A stretch of DNA of 13,144 bases from Verrucomicrobiota bacterium (GCA_017557085.1 JAFZAR010000138.1:1-13144); one strand, 5' to 3'; numbered from the stretch's first letter, positions 6,743 through 13,144 are shown. Notes: a model not told the origin generated them from the letters alone. Numbers and translations are program-made.

Positions 6743-6767
6743 AAAAACGGCCTTTGGCCGTTTTTTT
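6743..6767. terminator. Strong bidirectional rho-independent terminator
   Basis: AAAAACGGCC (6743-6752), loop TTT, GGCCGTTTTT (6756-6765) form a 10-base-pair stem that includes the A/T flanks, with seven T residues on the plus strand. The plus-strand operon ends 22 bases earlier; the reverse complement ends in a run of T as well, so it also serves the minus-strand gene that stops at 6804. Confidence 0.92.
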
Positions 6768-6803
6768 GTTTTTCAGAAAATCCAGAAATCGTGAACAGTG
6801 AAG

Positions 6804-7118
6804 CTACATTTGCGCCCAATACATTTCATAAAGAGCAAACTGTACTTCCTTTGTGATATTGGTGTAAGCCAGAGACACTTGATAGCCCTGCTGCTTATTC
6901 CCGGTACATCCGACCACCACTCCTTTAAAATCCACAATCTTTTTTGTTTCAGGATGTTCCACCTGCAAGTGCATCTCCGTGTATAATTCCACTTTTCTTT
7001 CGGAGAAAAACTCTAATCCTGCCTCACGGATCTTATAAGAATTCGCAGGCAATAATTGAGTAACTACATCCTCATTATTTGAATCTGGAGATGAATATGA
7101 TTTATCTAGCCGAGCCAC
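6804..7118 (-). CDS. Small protein, possibly degenerate PilZ-like, start uncertain
   Basis: A 104-residue soluble protein, MARLDKSYSS... with a beta-rich core (REAGLEFFSERKVELYTEMH, then VDFKGVVVGCTGNKQQGYQV) and a short C-terminal helix (EVQFALYEMYWAQM). The layout recalls PilZ-type beta-barrels, but the c-di-GMP-binding RxxxR and D/NxSxxG motifs are not clear, so this is only a suggestion. The start is GTG at 7118 with no Shine-Dalgarno. The frame remains open upstream to a stop at 7179-7181 and reads plausibly as CDILNIDDIV just before the GTG, yet it contains no ATG, GTG or TTG there; an ATT start or a nearby mutation is possible. It lies about 100 bases after the cysteine desulfurase and shares its direction. 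Confidence 0.6.
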   Translation of the reverse strand: MARLDKSYSSPDSNNEDVVTQLLPANSYKIREAGLEFFSERKVELYTEMHLQVEHPETKKIVDFKGVVVGCTGNKQQGYQVSLAYTNITKEVQFALYEMYWAQM

Positions 7119-7218
7119 AATATCATCTATGTTTAGAATATCACACTCTAAAACACCAGAGGTAAAAGTAGCACACTCTTATCTAAACGTCAACTGAACC
7201 AACCTTAAAAAATAAAGT

Positions 7219-8400
7219 TTATACATTGTCGGGGTGTGATTCACTCAAAGGCGACATCGTCCGCAGCTTAGCAATGATCCCCGGCAAGTATTTTAAAACA
7301 TGATCCACATCCTCCGCGGTCGTGTAACGGCTCAGGCTGAAACGCACACTTCCTCTGGCTTCCATCGGGGAAAGTCCCATCGCGTTCAAAACATGAGACG
7401 ACCCCGAACCGGTCGTACAAGCGGATCCGCTGGAAGCACAGACTCCCAACTGATCCAACAGCATCAAAATAGCCTCTGCCTCAATATAGCTGAAAGTGAT
7501 GTTACTGGTATTAGGCAAACGCAGTTCTCTATTTCCATTCAAATGCGTATGAGGGACCGCGGATAATATCCCCTGCTCCAAACGATCACGGAGTTCCTTC
7601 ACGCGGGTTTTTTCCTCTTTTATAGAAGCCAGACTCAATTCCGCCGCTTTGCCAAAACCAACGATATAAGGAACATTCTCCGTACCCGCGCGGCGTTTAT
7701 TTTCCTGATGGCCGCCCATCACATACGGCTGAAAAGGGGTGCGATGCTTTATGTAAAGCAATCCGATCCCTTTAGGCGCGTGCAGTTTATGTGCAGAAAG
7801 AGAAAGAAAATCAACGCCTAGTCTCTGGACATCTATCTCTAATTTTCCCGGAGTTTGAACCGCGTCTGTATGAAACAACACTCCGGCTTTCTTGCATATC
7901 TTCCCCACTTCCTCTATAGGAAAGATGACACCCGTCTCATTATTAGCATACATCAGCGAGACAAGCGCCGTATCCGGCCGAATAGCGGCAGCCACTTGTG
8001 CCGGATCTAATGTTCCATCGGGATTCACCGGCAGATAGGTCACGTCATACCCCTTACGCTTCAAAAATTGCGTCTGATTCATGATCGCGGAATGCTCTAC
8101 CGCGCTCGTGATCAAATGACGTTTGCCGGTCGTCTCAAGGGCACTGAAAATAGCCGTATTATCACTTTCGGTTCCACAGCTGGTGAAAACAACTTCACGA
8201 GGCTCGGCATGGATCAACGCCGCGACTTTTTCCCGTGCTTCCTGGATTGCGCCGCTCAGATGATGCCCGAAAAAATAAGCACTGGATGGATTTCCCCATT
8301 CTGTTTGAAAGTACGGCTTCATCGCCTCAAACACTTCCGGGGCAACCGCCGTTGTCGCGTTATTATCGAAATAATATACTCTGCGCTCTTCCATAAACAT
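7219..8400 (-). CDS. Cysteine desulfurase, NifS/IscS (class I) type
   Basis: A PLP enzyme that takes sulfur from L-cysteine as an enzyme-bound persulfide, releasing alanine, for iron-sulfur clusters and other thio-cofactors. The 393-residue length is normal. Visible residues: FDNNATT at 11-17, VEHSA with His103, NNETG at 153-157, TDAVQ with Asp179 and Gln182, SAHKLHAPKG with PLP lysine Lys205, RRAGTENV at 236-243, and SGSACTTG with the persulfide Cys328 on a class-I type loop. The start ATG shares one base with the antiporter stop (TAATG), implying translational coupling; a second ATG two codons later (MEERRV) is also possible. No iscU/nifU scaffold gene is next to it, so its sulfur acceptor is not shown by context. 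Confidence 0.95.
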   Translation of the reverse strand: MFMEERRVYYFDNNATTAVAPEVFEAMKPYFQTEWGNPSSAYFFGHHLSGAIQEAREKVAALIHAEPREVVFTSCGTESDNTAIFSALETTGKRHLITSAVEHSAIMNQTQFLKRKGYDVTYLPVNPDGTLDPAQVAAAIRPDTALVSLMYANNETGVIFPIEEVGKICKKAGVLFHTDAVQTPGKLEIDVQRLGVDFLSLSAHKLHAPKGIGLLYIKHRTPFQPYVMGGHQENKRRAGTENVPYIVGFGKAAELSLASIKEEKTRVKELRDRLEQGILSAVPHTHLNGNRELRLPNTSNITFSYIEAEAILMLLDQLGVCASSGSACTTGSGSSHVLNAMGLSPMEARGSVRFSLSRYTTAEDVDHVLKYLPGIIAKLRTMSPLSESHPDNV

Positions 8401-10460
8401 TAAATTTCAAAGAGATCTGAAGATTCTCCAATAATCAGCATCGCTGCTTTTTCCAGTTGTTCGGTATTTCCCGATAACACAATATAATCCCCTGCTTTTA
8501 ATTTTTCATGTCCCCTGGGACTTAAAATCATAAATGAATTTCTTTCAATAGAAATGATACTCGCTCCGCTTTTTGTATAGATATCCAGCTCATTGAGTCG
8601 TTTCCCGATTCCAGCCATACCGTCTTTCATTTCAATTAAACGTGTATCATTTGCCAAAACATTCGCTTTTTTCTGAGAATCATTCTCTTCTTTGCTCTTC
8701 TTTACTCCCCTTAGAATAGTCTCGACCTCAATTTCCGCTTTTTGGTAAATACGCTCAAAAAATCTTCTAAAAGGATAAGCGATCAACACAGCGATCACTG
8801 ACAATGCATAAGCATAGATCCAATATGTATGAAAAATCAATATGCTGATCAGAAGCAACCAATAAACCCCCAATGCACCAGCAGCAGTGCAATATATGAT
8901 CCGCTCAAACCGTTTCTGAAAAACGGCTAAATTAGCAGGCAATGCTTTCTGTACGATCAAGTGAGCCAGAGCACAATGATTTTCATGGGTAATCAGGATA
9001 AACGGCGCGCAGAGAATCACCCCAACCAAAAAAAAGCTATCATTCACTAAGTCGAGAAGGCTTATCCCGGCAAACAATATGACTTGAGGGATATATTCAT
9101 CTATCACTTTGAAAAGAACAACGGTCATGATCATGATCCCAGTGATACTTACGAGGTTCAATATGTTTTTGATACAAAGCCTCTTAGCATAATCTGACAG
9201 CGGATCTCCTTTATTTTCAATTCCCGTATGCTGATACCAGTTGATATAAATCCCGAGTGTCTGCATCAGCACCTTGGGGATCAATTTGTTACACACACAG
9301 ATGATCCTGTCGGAATTAGAAAATATAAATGGAGTTACCAGCATTGTCGCGATGGCAACCGATACACATATAGGATAAAGCTGTTCATTCACAACATCCA
9401 GACTCATCCCCAACGCCAGAACAATGAAACTCACTTCACCTACATTACACATTCCCAGTCCGACCTTCATCGAAGTCGGAAATGGATTCCCCGTAGCCAA
9501 AGTACCTAAAACGCAAGCCACGGTTTTAGCGATCACAACAATCACACAAAGAATTAAAATTTGAGGCCAATACTGAATGACCGCTTTGGGGTCGATCATT
9601 GTACCAACGACCACAAAGAAAATAGCGGAAAACATATCCTTGATAGGCTGCACAACTTTTTCCACATCATGAATGGAGTGTGTTTCCGCAATCAAAGCCC
9701 CGATAATAAACGCGCCCAAAGCCGTGCTGTATCCCAAAACTTCCGCTAACTGAGCCATTCCAAAACAAAGACCTAAAGAAGTAATTAAAATCAGCTCTTT
9801 TTTCTGGGAACGTTCCACGTAATTCATCAACCGAGGCACTAACAGCAGACCAAATATGAGTACCAAAACAAAAAATAACCCCAATTTTCCCAATGTCCCG
9901 GTTATGTTGCTCACTTGAATGGTTCCAGTCACGGCTACACCGGCCAAAATAGCCATTAAGGAAATACTGATAATATCCTCTACAACAGCGATCCCAATAA
10001 TGATCCCGGCAAACCGTTCTTTTAAAAGCTTTAACTCCGCCAGTGTCTTGGAAATGACCATCGTTGAAGATGCCGACAGGATCGCTCCAAAAAAGAGACA
10101 ATCCATCATTTCCCATCCAAAGATCTTACCGACAACACAGCCCACAGTAAACGTGATAGCGACTTTTATCCCTGTCGCGATCGATGCCGACATACCCACC
10201 TGTTTAAATTTGCGAATACTGAATTCCAGTCCCAGAGAAAACATCAGCAAGACTATCGCCATATCAGACATCATCTCCAGGTTTTCCTTATTTTTCAGTC
10301 CCAACCCAAAAAACGCAGGCGTATGAGGTCCCAGCAGAAAACCGGTAACGATATATCCTAAAATGTTAGGCTGTTTGAAACGATGAAAAATCAGCAGTGC
10401 CACACCGGCAACGAACATAACTACCGCGAAATCCCGAACAAATAATTCTTGAGCTTCCAT
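8400..10460 (-). CDS. Kef-type monovalent cation:proton antiporter (CPA2) with TrkA-C domain
   Basis: A 686-residue inner-membrane protein. Residues about 5-390 form the cation:proton exchanger domain with many helices: PNILGYIVTGFLLGPHTPAF, LLMFSLGLEFSIRKF, LSASSTMVISKTL, and IAVVEDIISIS with the Glu161-Asp162 pair where the ion-binding acidic residue is expected; YSTALGAFIIGALIAET follows. A second hydrophobic block lies at about 430-590. The C-terminus (about 605-682) is a TrkA-C (RCK_C) regulatory domain, LNELDIYTKSGASIISIERN ... KAGDYIVLSGNTEQLEKA. There is no TrkA-N nucleotide-binding domain, unlike KefB/KefC, so NAD-linked gating is not expected. It likely exchanges K+ or Na+ for H+. 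GAGAGAG lies just before the ATG. It is the first gene of a unit with the cysteine desulfurase. Confidence 0.92.
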   Translation of the reverse strand: MEAQELFVRDFAVVMFVAGVALLIFHRFKQPNILGYIVTGFLLGPHTPAFFGLGLKNKENLEMMSDMAIVLLMFSLGLEFSIRKFKQVGMSASIATGIKVAITFTVGCVVGKIFGWEMMDCLFFGAILSASSTMVISKTLAELKLLKERFAGIIIGIAVVEDIISISLMAILAGVAVTGTIQVSNITGTLGKLGLFFVLVLIFGLLLVPRLMNYVERSQKKELILITSLGLCFGMAQLAEVLGYSTALGAFIIGALIAETHSIHDVEKVVQPIKDMFSAIFFVVVGTMIDPKAVIQYWPQILILCVIVVIAKTVACVLGTLATGNPFPTSMKVGLGMCNVGEVSFIVLALGMSLDVVNEQLYPICVSVAIATMLVTPFIFSNSDRIICVCNKLIPKVLMQTLGIYINWYQHTGIENKGDPLSDYAKRLCIKNILNLVSITGIMIMTVVLFKVIDEYIPQVILFAGISLLDLVNDSFFLVGVILCAPFILITHENHCALAHLIVQKALPANLAVFQKRFERIIYCTAAGALGVYWLLLISILIFHTYWIYAYALSVIAVLIAYPFRRFFERIYQKAEIEVETILRGVKKSKEENDSQKKANVLANDTRLIEMKDGMAGIGKRLNELDIYTKSGASIISIERNSFMILSPRGHEKLKAGDYIVLSGNTEQLEKAAMLIIGESSDLFEI

Positions 10461-10563
10461 ACTCTCTCAACAGACTATGATTAAATCCTTCTTTTCACAA
10501 AAAAGCAAGAATCAAACAGTTATAAATCAGATATATCTCTTATTTTTTCCAAATCGGATATAT

Positions 10564-10588
10564 AAAAAAAACCCGGTCGAACCGGGTT
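10564..10588 (-). terminator. Rho-independent terminator of rpmB
   Basis: AACCCGGT (10570-10577), loop CGA, ACCGGGTT (10581-10588) make a perfect 8-base-pair stem; on the minus strand it is followed by a run of U (complement of 10564-10570). It begins 21 bases after the rpmB stop and separates rpmB from the antiporter gene, which must have its own promoter in 10461-10563, where I find no convincing sigma70 match. Confidence 0.92.
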
Positions 10589-10609
10589 CTTCAAAAGAAT
10601 ATCTAAAAA

Positions 10610-10867
10610 TTATTCTTCAGCAGGTTTCCAATTGCGTTTCGGCGGTTTGACAACCAATCCCTTTTTGATCGCTTTAGCGGAAACCAAAACATAACGGACT
10701 TGTCCATCCACCACGGCGCGTACACGTTGGAGATTCGGCATAAAGCGGCGTTTGGTAATAGCCGTCACGTGCTGACCGATACCACCCTTCTTCTTCGCTT
10801 TACCACTGCGCCAAATAATACTACCCTTAATGGGACGCTTACCAGTTAATTCACAAATACGAGCCAT
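10610..10867 (-). CDS. rpmB: 50S ribosomal protein L28
   Basis: A component of the large ribosomal subunit. The 85-residue basic protein begins MARICELTGKRPIKG, with the L28 pattern CxxTGKxP, then KRRFMPNLQRVRAVVDG and VSAKAIKKGLV near the end. It is slightly longer than common forms (62-78 residues), with a C-terminal KPPKRNWKPAEE tail. Only one cysteine (Cys5) is present, so it is not a zinc-ribbon form. A GAGAAGAG-rich purine tract lies just upstream of the ATG and may act as an extended ribosome-binding region. The gene has its own promoter, leader hairpin and terminator, and is monocistronic or follows metF by read-through. Confidence 0.95.
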   Translation of the reverse strand: MARICELTGKRPIKGSIIWRSGKAKKKGGIGQHVTAITKRRFMPNLQRVRAVVDGQVRYVLVSAKAIKKGLVVKPPKRNWKPAEE

Positions 10868-10870
10868 ATA

Positions 10871-10894
10871 CTCTTCTCTCTTCTCTCTCTTCTC
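10871..10894 (-). promoter_or_regulatory. 24-base polypurine tract ahead of rpmB
   Basis: On the mRNA strand positions 10894 to 10871 are unbroken purines made of GAGA and AGAAG repeats, ending three bases from the ATG. It contains several weak Shine-Dalgarno-like registers and should be unstructured, which would favour ribosome binding. Whether it has a regulatory role is unknown. Confidence 0.6.
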
Positions 10895-10896
10895 AA

Positions 10897-10917
10897 CCTC
10901 TATCTCTGCAATAGAGG
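10897..10917 (-). promoter_or_regulatory. Hairpin at the predicted 5' end of the rpmB mRNA
   Basis: CCTCTAT (10917 to 10911 on the minus strand), loop of seven, ATAGAGG (10903 to 10897) form a perfect 7-base-pair stem. The promoter at 10924-10951 predicts transcription start at about 10917-10919, so the mRNA would begin with this stem. No U-run follows, so it is not a terminator. Confidence 0.6.
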
Positions 10918-10923
10918 GCAGTC

Positions 10924-10951
10924 ATTGTAAAATAAAACACTGACAAGTCAA
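10924..10951 (-). promoter_or_regulatory. Strong candidate sigma70 promoter of rpmB
   Basis: TTGACT (10946-10951, 5 of 6) and TACAAT (10924-10929, 5 of 6) on the minus strand are separated by 16 bases. The promoter sits in the 94-base gap between the metF stop and the rpmB start. Confidence 0.75.
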
Positions 10952-10961
10952 GACTTCATCA

Positions 10962-11843
10962 TCAAGACTCGCCTTTCAATCGCTTCAAACCACCCAGCAC
11001 ATCGCGCGCCAGATCCGGTCTGTTCATTAGCTCCAGGTGGATACCGTCCACTCCTTCGCTTACTAACTCTTGAATTTGTTTGATGGCGTACTCAACGCCA
11101 GCGCGGTACATATCTTCGTCTGAATCACCGTACTTGTCAAGCATTATCAAAATTTTTGACGGCATTGAGGCTCCGCACATACTCAAAATACGACGTATCT
11201 GCCGTCCGTTGAACATCGGCATGATCCCCGGAATGATCGGAACTTTGATTCCCATCTTCCGTACTGTATCTCTGAAATGCCAGAAAAGTTTATTATCATA
11301 AAAGAGTTGCGTGATTAAAACATCTACCCCGCAATCTACTTTTCTTTTCAGATTTTCCCAATCCTTGTCAATATATTTGCAGTCTTGATGACCTTCCGTG
11401 TACGCGGCGGCGGCAATATCAAAATCCCCATGTTTCCGAATATAGGTAATCAATTCCGAAGCATATTTGAATTCCCCTCGTGAAAAATCAAAATCCGGAT
11501 TATTGCGCGGTGGGTCTCCTCTCAGTGCCATGATATTGGATACTCCATTTTGGTGAAGTTCTTCCAAAATACGATCCACTTCATCATGGGTTTGGCCCAC
11601 ACAAGTCAAATGAGCCATCGACTCCAAACCATATTCTTTACGGATCCGGGTGGCGATCTCTACCGTTCTTCCGCGGGAACTTCCTCCAGCTCCATAAGTT
11701 ACACTAATAAAATCGGGAGAATACTGTTTAAAATCACCAATCACATCCATCACTTTTTCCAGCGGGATATCCGGTTTGGGGGGAAATACCTCAAACGAAA
11801 GTGCAGGAACAGATGATTTATAAATTTCTGATAGTTTCATCAT
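10962..11843 (-). CDS. metF: Methylenetetrahydrofolate reductase
   Basis: Reduces 5,10-methylene- to 5-methyl-tetrahydrofolate with FAD, supplying methyl groups for methionine synthesis. The 293-residue length is standard for the bacterial enzyme. Seen in order: LSFEVFPPK with catalytic Glu18, SVTYGAGGSS at 47-56, AHLTCVG at 77-83, NIMALRGDPP with Asp110, AAYTEGHQ, ITQLFYDN, and PIIPGIMP. The last conserved block, usually of the IHFYTLN kind, reads IHLELMNRPDLARD here, an unusual variant. The first of two adjacent ATGs is used; GAGAG lies about 9-13 bases upstream. The gene has no clear terminator and may read into rpmB. It shares folate one-carbon metabolism with folD, but is not in the same operon. 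Confidence 0.95.
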   Translation of the reverse strand: MMKLSEIYKSSVPALSFEVFPPKPDIPLEKVMDVIGDFKQYSPDFISVTYGAGGSSRGRTVEIATRIRKEYGLESMAHLTCVGQTHDEVDRILEELHQNGVSNIMALRGDPPRNNPDFDFSRGEFKYASELITYIRKHGDFDIAAAAYTEGHQDCKYIDKDWENLKRKVDCGVDVLITQLFYDNKLFWHFRDTVRKMGIKVPIIPGIMPMFNGRQIRRILSMCGASMPSKILIMLDKYGDSDEDMYRAGVEYAIKQIQELVSEGVDGIHLELMNRPDLARDVLGGLKRLKGES

Positions 11844-11855
11844 CTATGATTTCTC

Positions 11856-11909
11856 TCAGAGTAATTTCTCTAAGCGGCGTTTATTGACGCTACTCAGTTC
11901 AGGATGCAT
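11856..11909 (-). other. Possible 17-residue leader ORF upstream of metF
   Basis: An ATG at 11909 opens a frame reading MHPELSSVNKRRLEKLL and stopping at 11856, twelve bases before the metF ATG. The peptide is amphipathic and reads like real coding sequence, but no Shine-Dalgarno is present. A perfect TTGACA lies just upstream (11924-11929) without a good -10; if that promoter is used, transcription would begin inside this frame. Equally likely to be chance. Confidence 0.2.
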
Positions 11910-11953
11910 TTTTTTCAGGATTTTGTCAATTTTGCGCTTTCTTTATCCGCGAC

Positions 11954-11983
11954 AAAAAAAGCGGAGAGTTTTCCACTCTCCGC
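11954..11983 (-). terminator. Rho-independent terminator of the exported isomerase-like gene
   Basis: GCGGAGAGT (11961-11969), loop TTTCC, ACTCTCCGC (11975-11983) form a perfect 9-base-pair stem, followed on the minus strand by seven U residues (complement of 11954-11960). It lies 16 bases after the stop at 12000 and insulates metF from this gene. Confidence 0.93.
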
Positions 11984-11999
11984 CCTGTGCATCATAAAA

Positions 12000-12863
12000 T
12001 TATACTTTGCCTAACTTCTTCAGTCCTTCAAAGTCGCCGCGGGCGGACTTGATGGAGACCTCCGGATTGGCTCCGCGTTCATTTTCCAGGATATAGTACT
12101 GGGTTCCATGACTTTCGCAGAACTTGAAGACCTCATCCCATTTCACATCACCGGAACCAAGATAGGTATTCACATCGCCGCCATGCTCTTTGATATGGAT
12201 GGTACGGCCGCGTTTAGGATACTTCTTCAGAATAGTCAGCGGATCCTGTCCGGCATCCAGACAGTTGCTGGTATCCAGCTGCATGATGACTCTCTTATCC
12301 GTATTGCCGAAGAAAACATCCCACGGTATCTGACCATCGATCGCGTGAAAATCATGTGAATGAGCATGATAACCTACCCACATCTTTTCTTTGCGGGCGA
12401 TCTTGGACATGGCGTTGAATTCATCAGCCAGCTTCTTCCATCCGTCAATGGTCTCACCATTCATATAAGGACAAATCAGGAACTTATTGCCAATGATCTG
12501 ATTGAATTCGATCGTCTTCTTCAGCTCATCTCCCTGCAGTGTGTTCAGACCGGTATGGGTTCCGTAGCACTTCAAACCATTGTCATCCAGCAATGTACGT
12601 AATTCCTGGGCAGTTCTGCCGTGATAACCGGCAAACTCAACGCCGCTGAATCCGATCTCCTTGACGATCTTCAGGGTTCCGGGCAAATCCTTGGCACAGG
12701 CTTCACGAACGGAATACAGCTGTAATCCCACGGGAATCTTCTTTTTGGCCGCTTCCGCGACAAAAGACAAACGGGTTCCCAGCACGGCCGCGACCGCGCC
12801 AGTCACGCTCAAACGAATAAAATCACGACGAGAGCAACCTCTCAAACTATTTGATGAATTCAT
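12000..12863 (-). CDS. Tat-exported sugar phosphate isomerase/epimerase-like TIM-barrel protein
   Basis: A 287-residue protein of the xylose isomerase-like TIM-barrel fold (AP endonuclease family 2 type). From the ATG at 12863 it begins MNSSNSLRGCSRRDFIRLSV, a twin-arginine signal (Arg12-Arg13) with a hydrophobic stretch up to AEAA, so it is exported folded. The frame is open 16 codons upstream, but that part is not signal-like and covers a leader hairpin, so I reject the earlier start. Barrel motifs: VGLQLYSVRE, GFSGVEFAGYHG, VGYHAHSHDF, IMQLDTSNC, RTIHIKEHGG, and YILENERG, where Glu, His, Asp, His and Glu are the expected divalent-metal ligands. Substrate is unknown; relatives act on sugars such as keto-hexoses and inositol derivatives. 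It has its own promoter and terminator. Confidence 0.9.
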   Translation of the reverse strand: MNSSNSLRGCSRRDFIRLSVTGAVAAVLGTRLSFVAEAAKKKIPVGLQLYSVREACAKDLPGTLKIVKEIGFSGVEFAGYHGRTAQELRTLLDDNGLKCYGTHTGLNTLQGDELKKTIEFNQIIGNKFLICPYMNGETIDGWKKLADEFNAMSKIARKEKMWVGYHAHSHDFHAIDGQIPWDVFFGNTDKRVIMQLDTSNCLDAGQDPLTILKKYPKRGRTIHIKEHGGDVNTYLGSGDVKWDEVFKFCESHGTQYYILENERGANPEVSIKSARGDFEGLKKLGKV

Positions 12864-12878
12864 AACTTTTCTTTCTTC

Positions 12879-12920
12879 TAAGCCGGAACTCTCACACTTT
12901 CGAGAGGACATTCCCGCTTA
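12879..12920 (-). promoter_or_regulatory. Structured 5' leader (42-base stem-loop) of the exported isomerase-like gene
   Basis: On the mRNA, UAAGC (12920 to 12916) pairs with GCUUA (12883 to 12879); GGAA (12914-12911) with UUCC (12888-12885); CUCUC (12906-12902) with GAGAG (12893-12889). One G-G mismatch and a four-base bulge (UGUC) interrupt the 14-base-pair stem; the loop is GAAAGUGU. It fills the space between predicted transcription start (about 12923) and the ribosome-binding region. No known riboswitch class is recognised. Confidence 0.5.
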
Positions 12921-12929
12921 CCGCAAAGT

Positions 12930-12958
12930 ATTTTAGGAAAATCCACAACGCAAGTCGA
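12930..12958 (-). promoter_or_regulatory. Candidate sigma70 promoter of the exported isomerase-like gene
   Basis: TCGACT (12953-12958, 4 of 6) and TAAAAT (12930-12935, 5 of 6) on the minus strand are separated by 17 bases. The predicted start at about 12923 leaves a leader of about 60 bases. Confidence 0.5.
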
Positions 12959-12996
12959 GCCCTGATGCGCTAAAATTTATAAAAAACATTCTCCTC

Positions 12997-13025
12997 TTGC
13001 AAATCCGCCAGATTCAGACTATAAT
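12997..13025 (+). promoter_or_regulatory. Candidate sigma70 promoter of the partial gene at the right edge
   Basis: TTGCAA (12997-13002, 4 of 6) is followed after exactly 17 bases by a perfect TATAAT (13020-13025). Predicted start near 13032 gives a leader of about 42 bases to the ATG at 13074. It is divergent from the isomerase promoter, with the two -35 boxes about 38 bases apart. Confidence 0.65.
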
Positions 13026-13073
13026 ACACCCGCTTCGGATGTTAGAAATAACAACAAAATAGAGTGATAAAAT

Positions 13074-13144
13074 ATGAATAATAGAAAAAGTTTTTTACTG
13101 GCTTGTGTCATTTCTTTGGGAATGGCCGCGGGGCTTTCGGCCGC
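13074..13144 (+). CDS. Start of an exported protein gene, truncated at window edge
   Basis: The frame reads MNNRKSFLLACVISLGMAAG, then LSA, and runs off the right edge after 23 codons. This is a typical Sec signal peptide: a short basic N-terminus followed by a hydrophobic core and small residues (Leu-Ser-Ala). No lipobox cysteine is visible in the part present. The gene has a good promoter of its own and is divergent from the exported isomerase gene, which suggests but does not prove a shared context. The mature protein is outside the window, so no function can be given. Confidence 0.7.
   Translation, partial: MNNRKSFLLACVISLGMAAGLSA

Noticed and set aside
10529..10538. Palindrome AGATATATCT upstream of the antiporter gene
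   Set aside because: Short and AT-only in a very AT-rich stretch; no promoter boxes in register with it.
12864..12911. Upstream ATG at 12911 for the exported isomerase-like gene
   Set aside because: It would put 16 residues before a complete Tat signal and overlay the leader stem-loop; the ATG at 12863 gives a normal Tat N-terminus.

Overview
The window most likely comes from a member of the Planctomycetota-Verrucomicrobiota-Chlamydiota (PVC) superphylum, probably Verrucomicrobiota or Lentisphaerota. The best single clue is the 51-residue basic protein at 3295-3450. It matches my recollection of the small basic 'signature' protein of that superphylum. A Tat-exported TIM-barrel sugar isomerase/epimerase-like protein, a sodium:solute symporter with a long inserted loop, and a secreted beta-propeller-like protein of a type I associate with these phyla point the same way. 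Base composition is moderate (mid 40s % GC by eye), and several starts lack a recognisable Shine-Dalgarno. I cannot name a genus.

Region 1 (1-3115, minus strand) looks like carbohydrate uptake and processing. It holds a sodium:solute symporter truncated by the window edge, preceded by a secreted protein of unknown activity whose fold resembles glycan-active beta-propellers. Region 2 (3295-6767, plus strand) is a compact housekeeping run: small basic protein, RsuA/RluB-type pseudouridine synthase, an SH3-domain envelope protein overlapping it by ATGA, folD, and a small conserved-type protein. It ends in a strong terminator that works in both directions. Region 3 (6804-10460, minus) is a Kef-type monovalent cation:proton antiporter joined by TAATG to a NifS/IscS-type cysteine desulfurase, followed by a short protein of uncertain, perhaps PilZ-like, family. 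Region 4 (10564-11843, minus) is metF followed by rpmB; rpmB has a strong promoter, a leader hairpin and a terminator of its own. Region 5 (11954-13144) is the Tat-exported isomerase-like gene on the minus strand and the first 71 bases of a secreted or membrane protein gene on the plus strand.

Functionally, folD and metF are both in one-carbon/folate metabolism but lie in different transcription units. The small basic protein, pseudouridine synthase and L28 belong to the ribosome. The symporter, the secreted propeller-like protein and the exported isomerase suggest a life based on sugars or glycans, but this is inference. I see no transposon, phage, CRISPR array, tRNA, rRNA or origin. No gene-free stretch exceeds about 220 bases. 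The least explained material is in the leaders: three genes (small basic protein, rpmB, exported isomerase) have a hairpin that begins almost exactly at the transcription start predicted from a sigma70-like promoter. I do not see a clear new multi-gene system; most of the window is ordinary chromosome.
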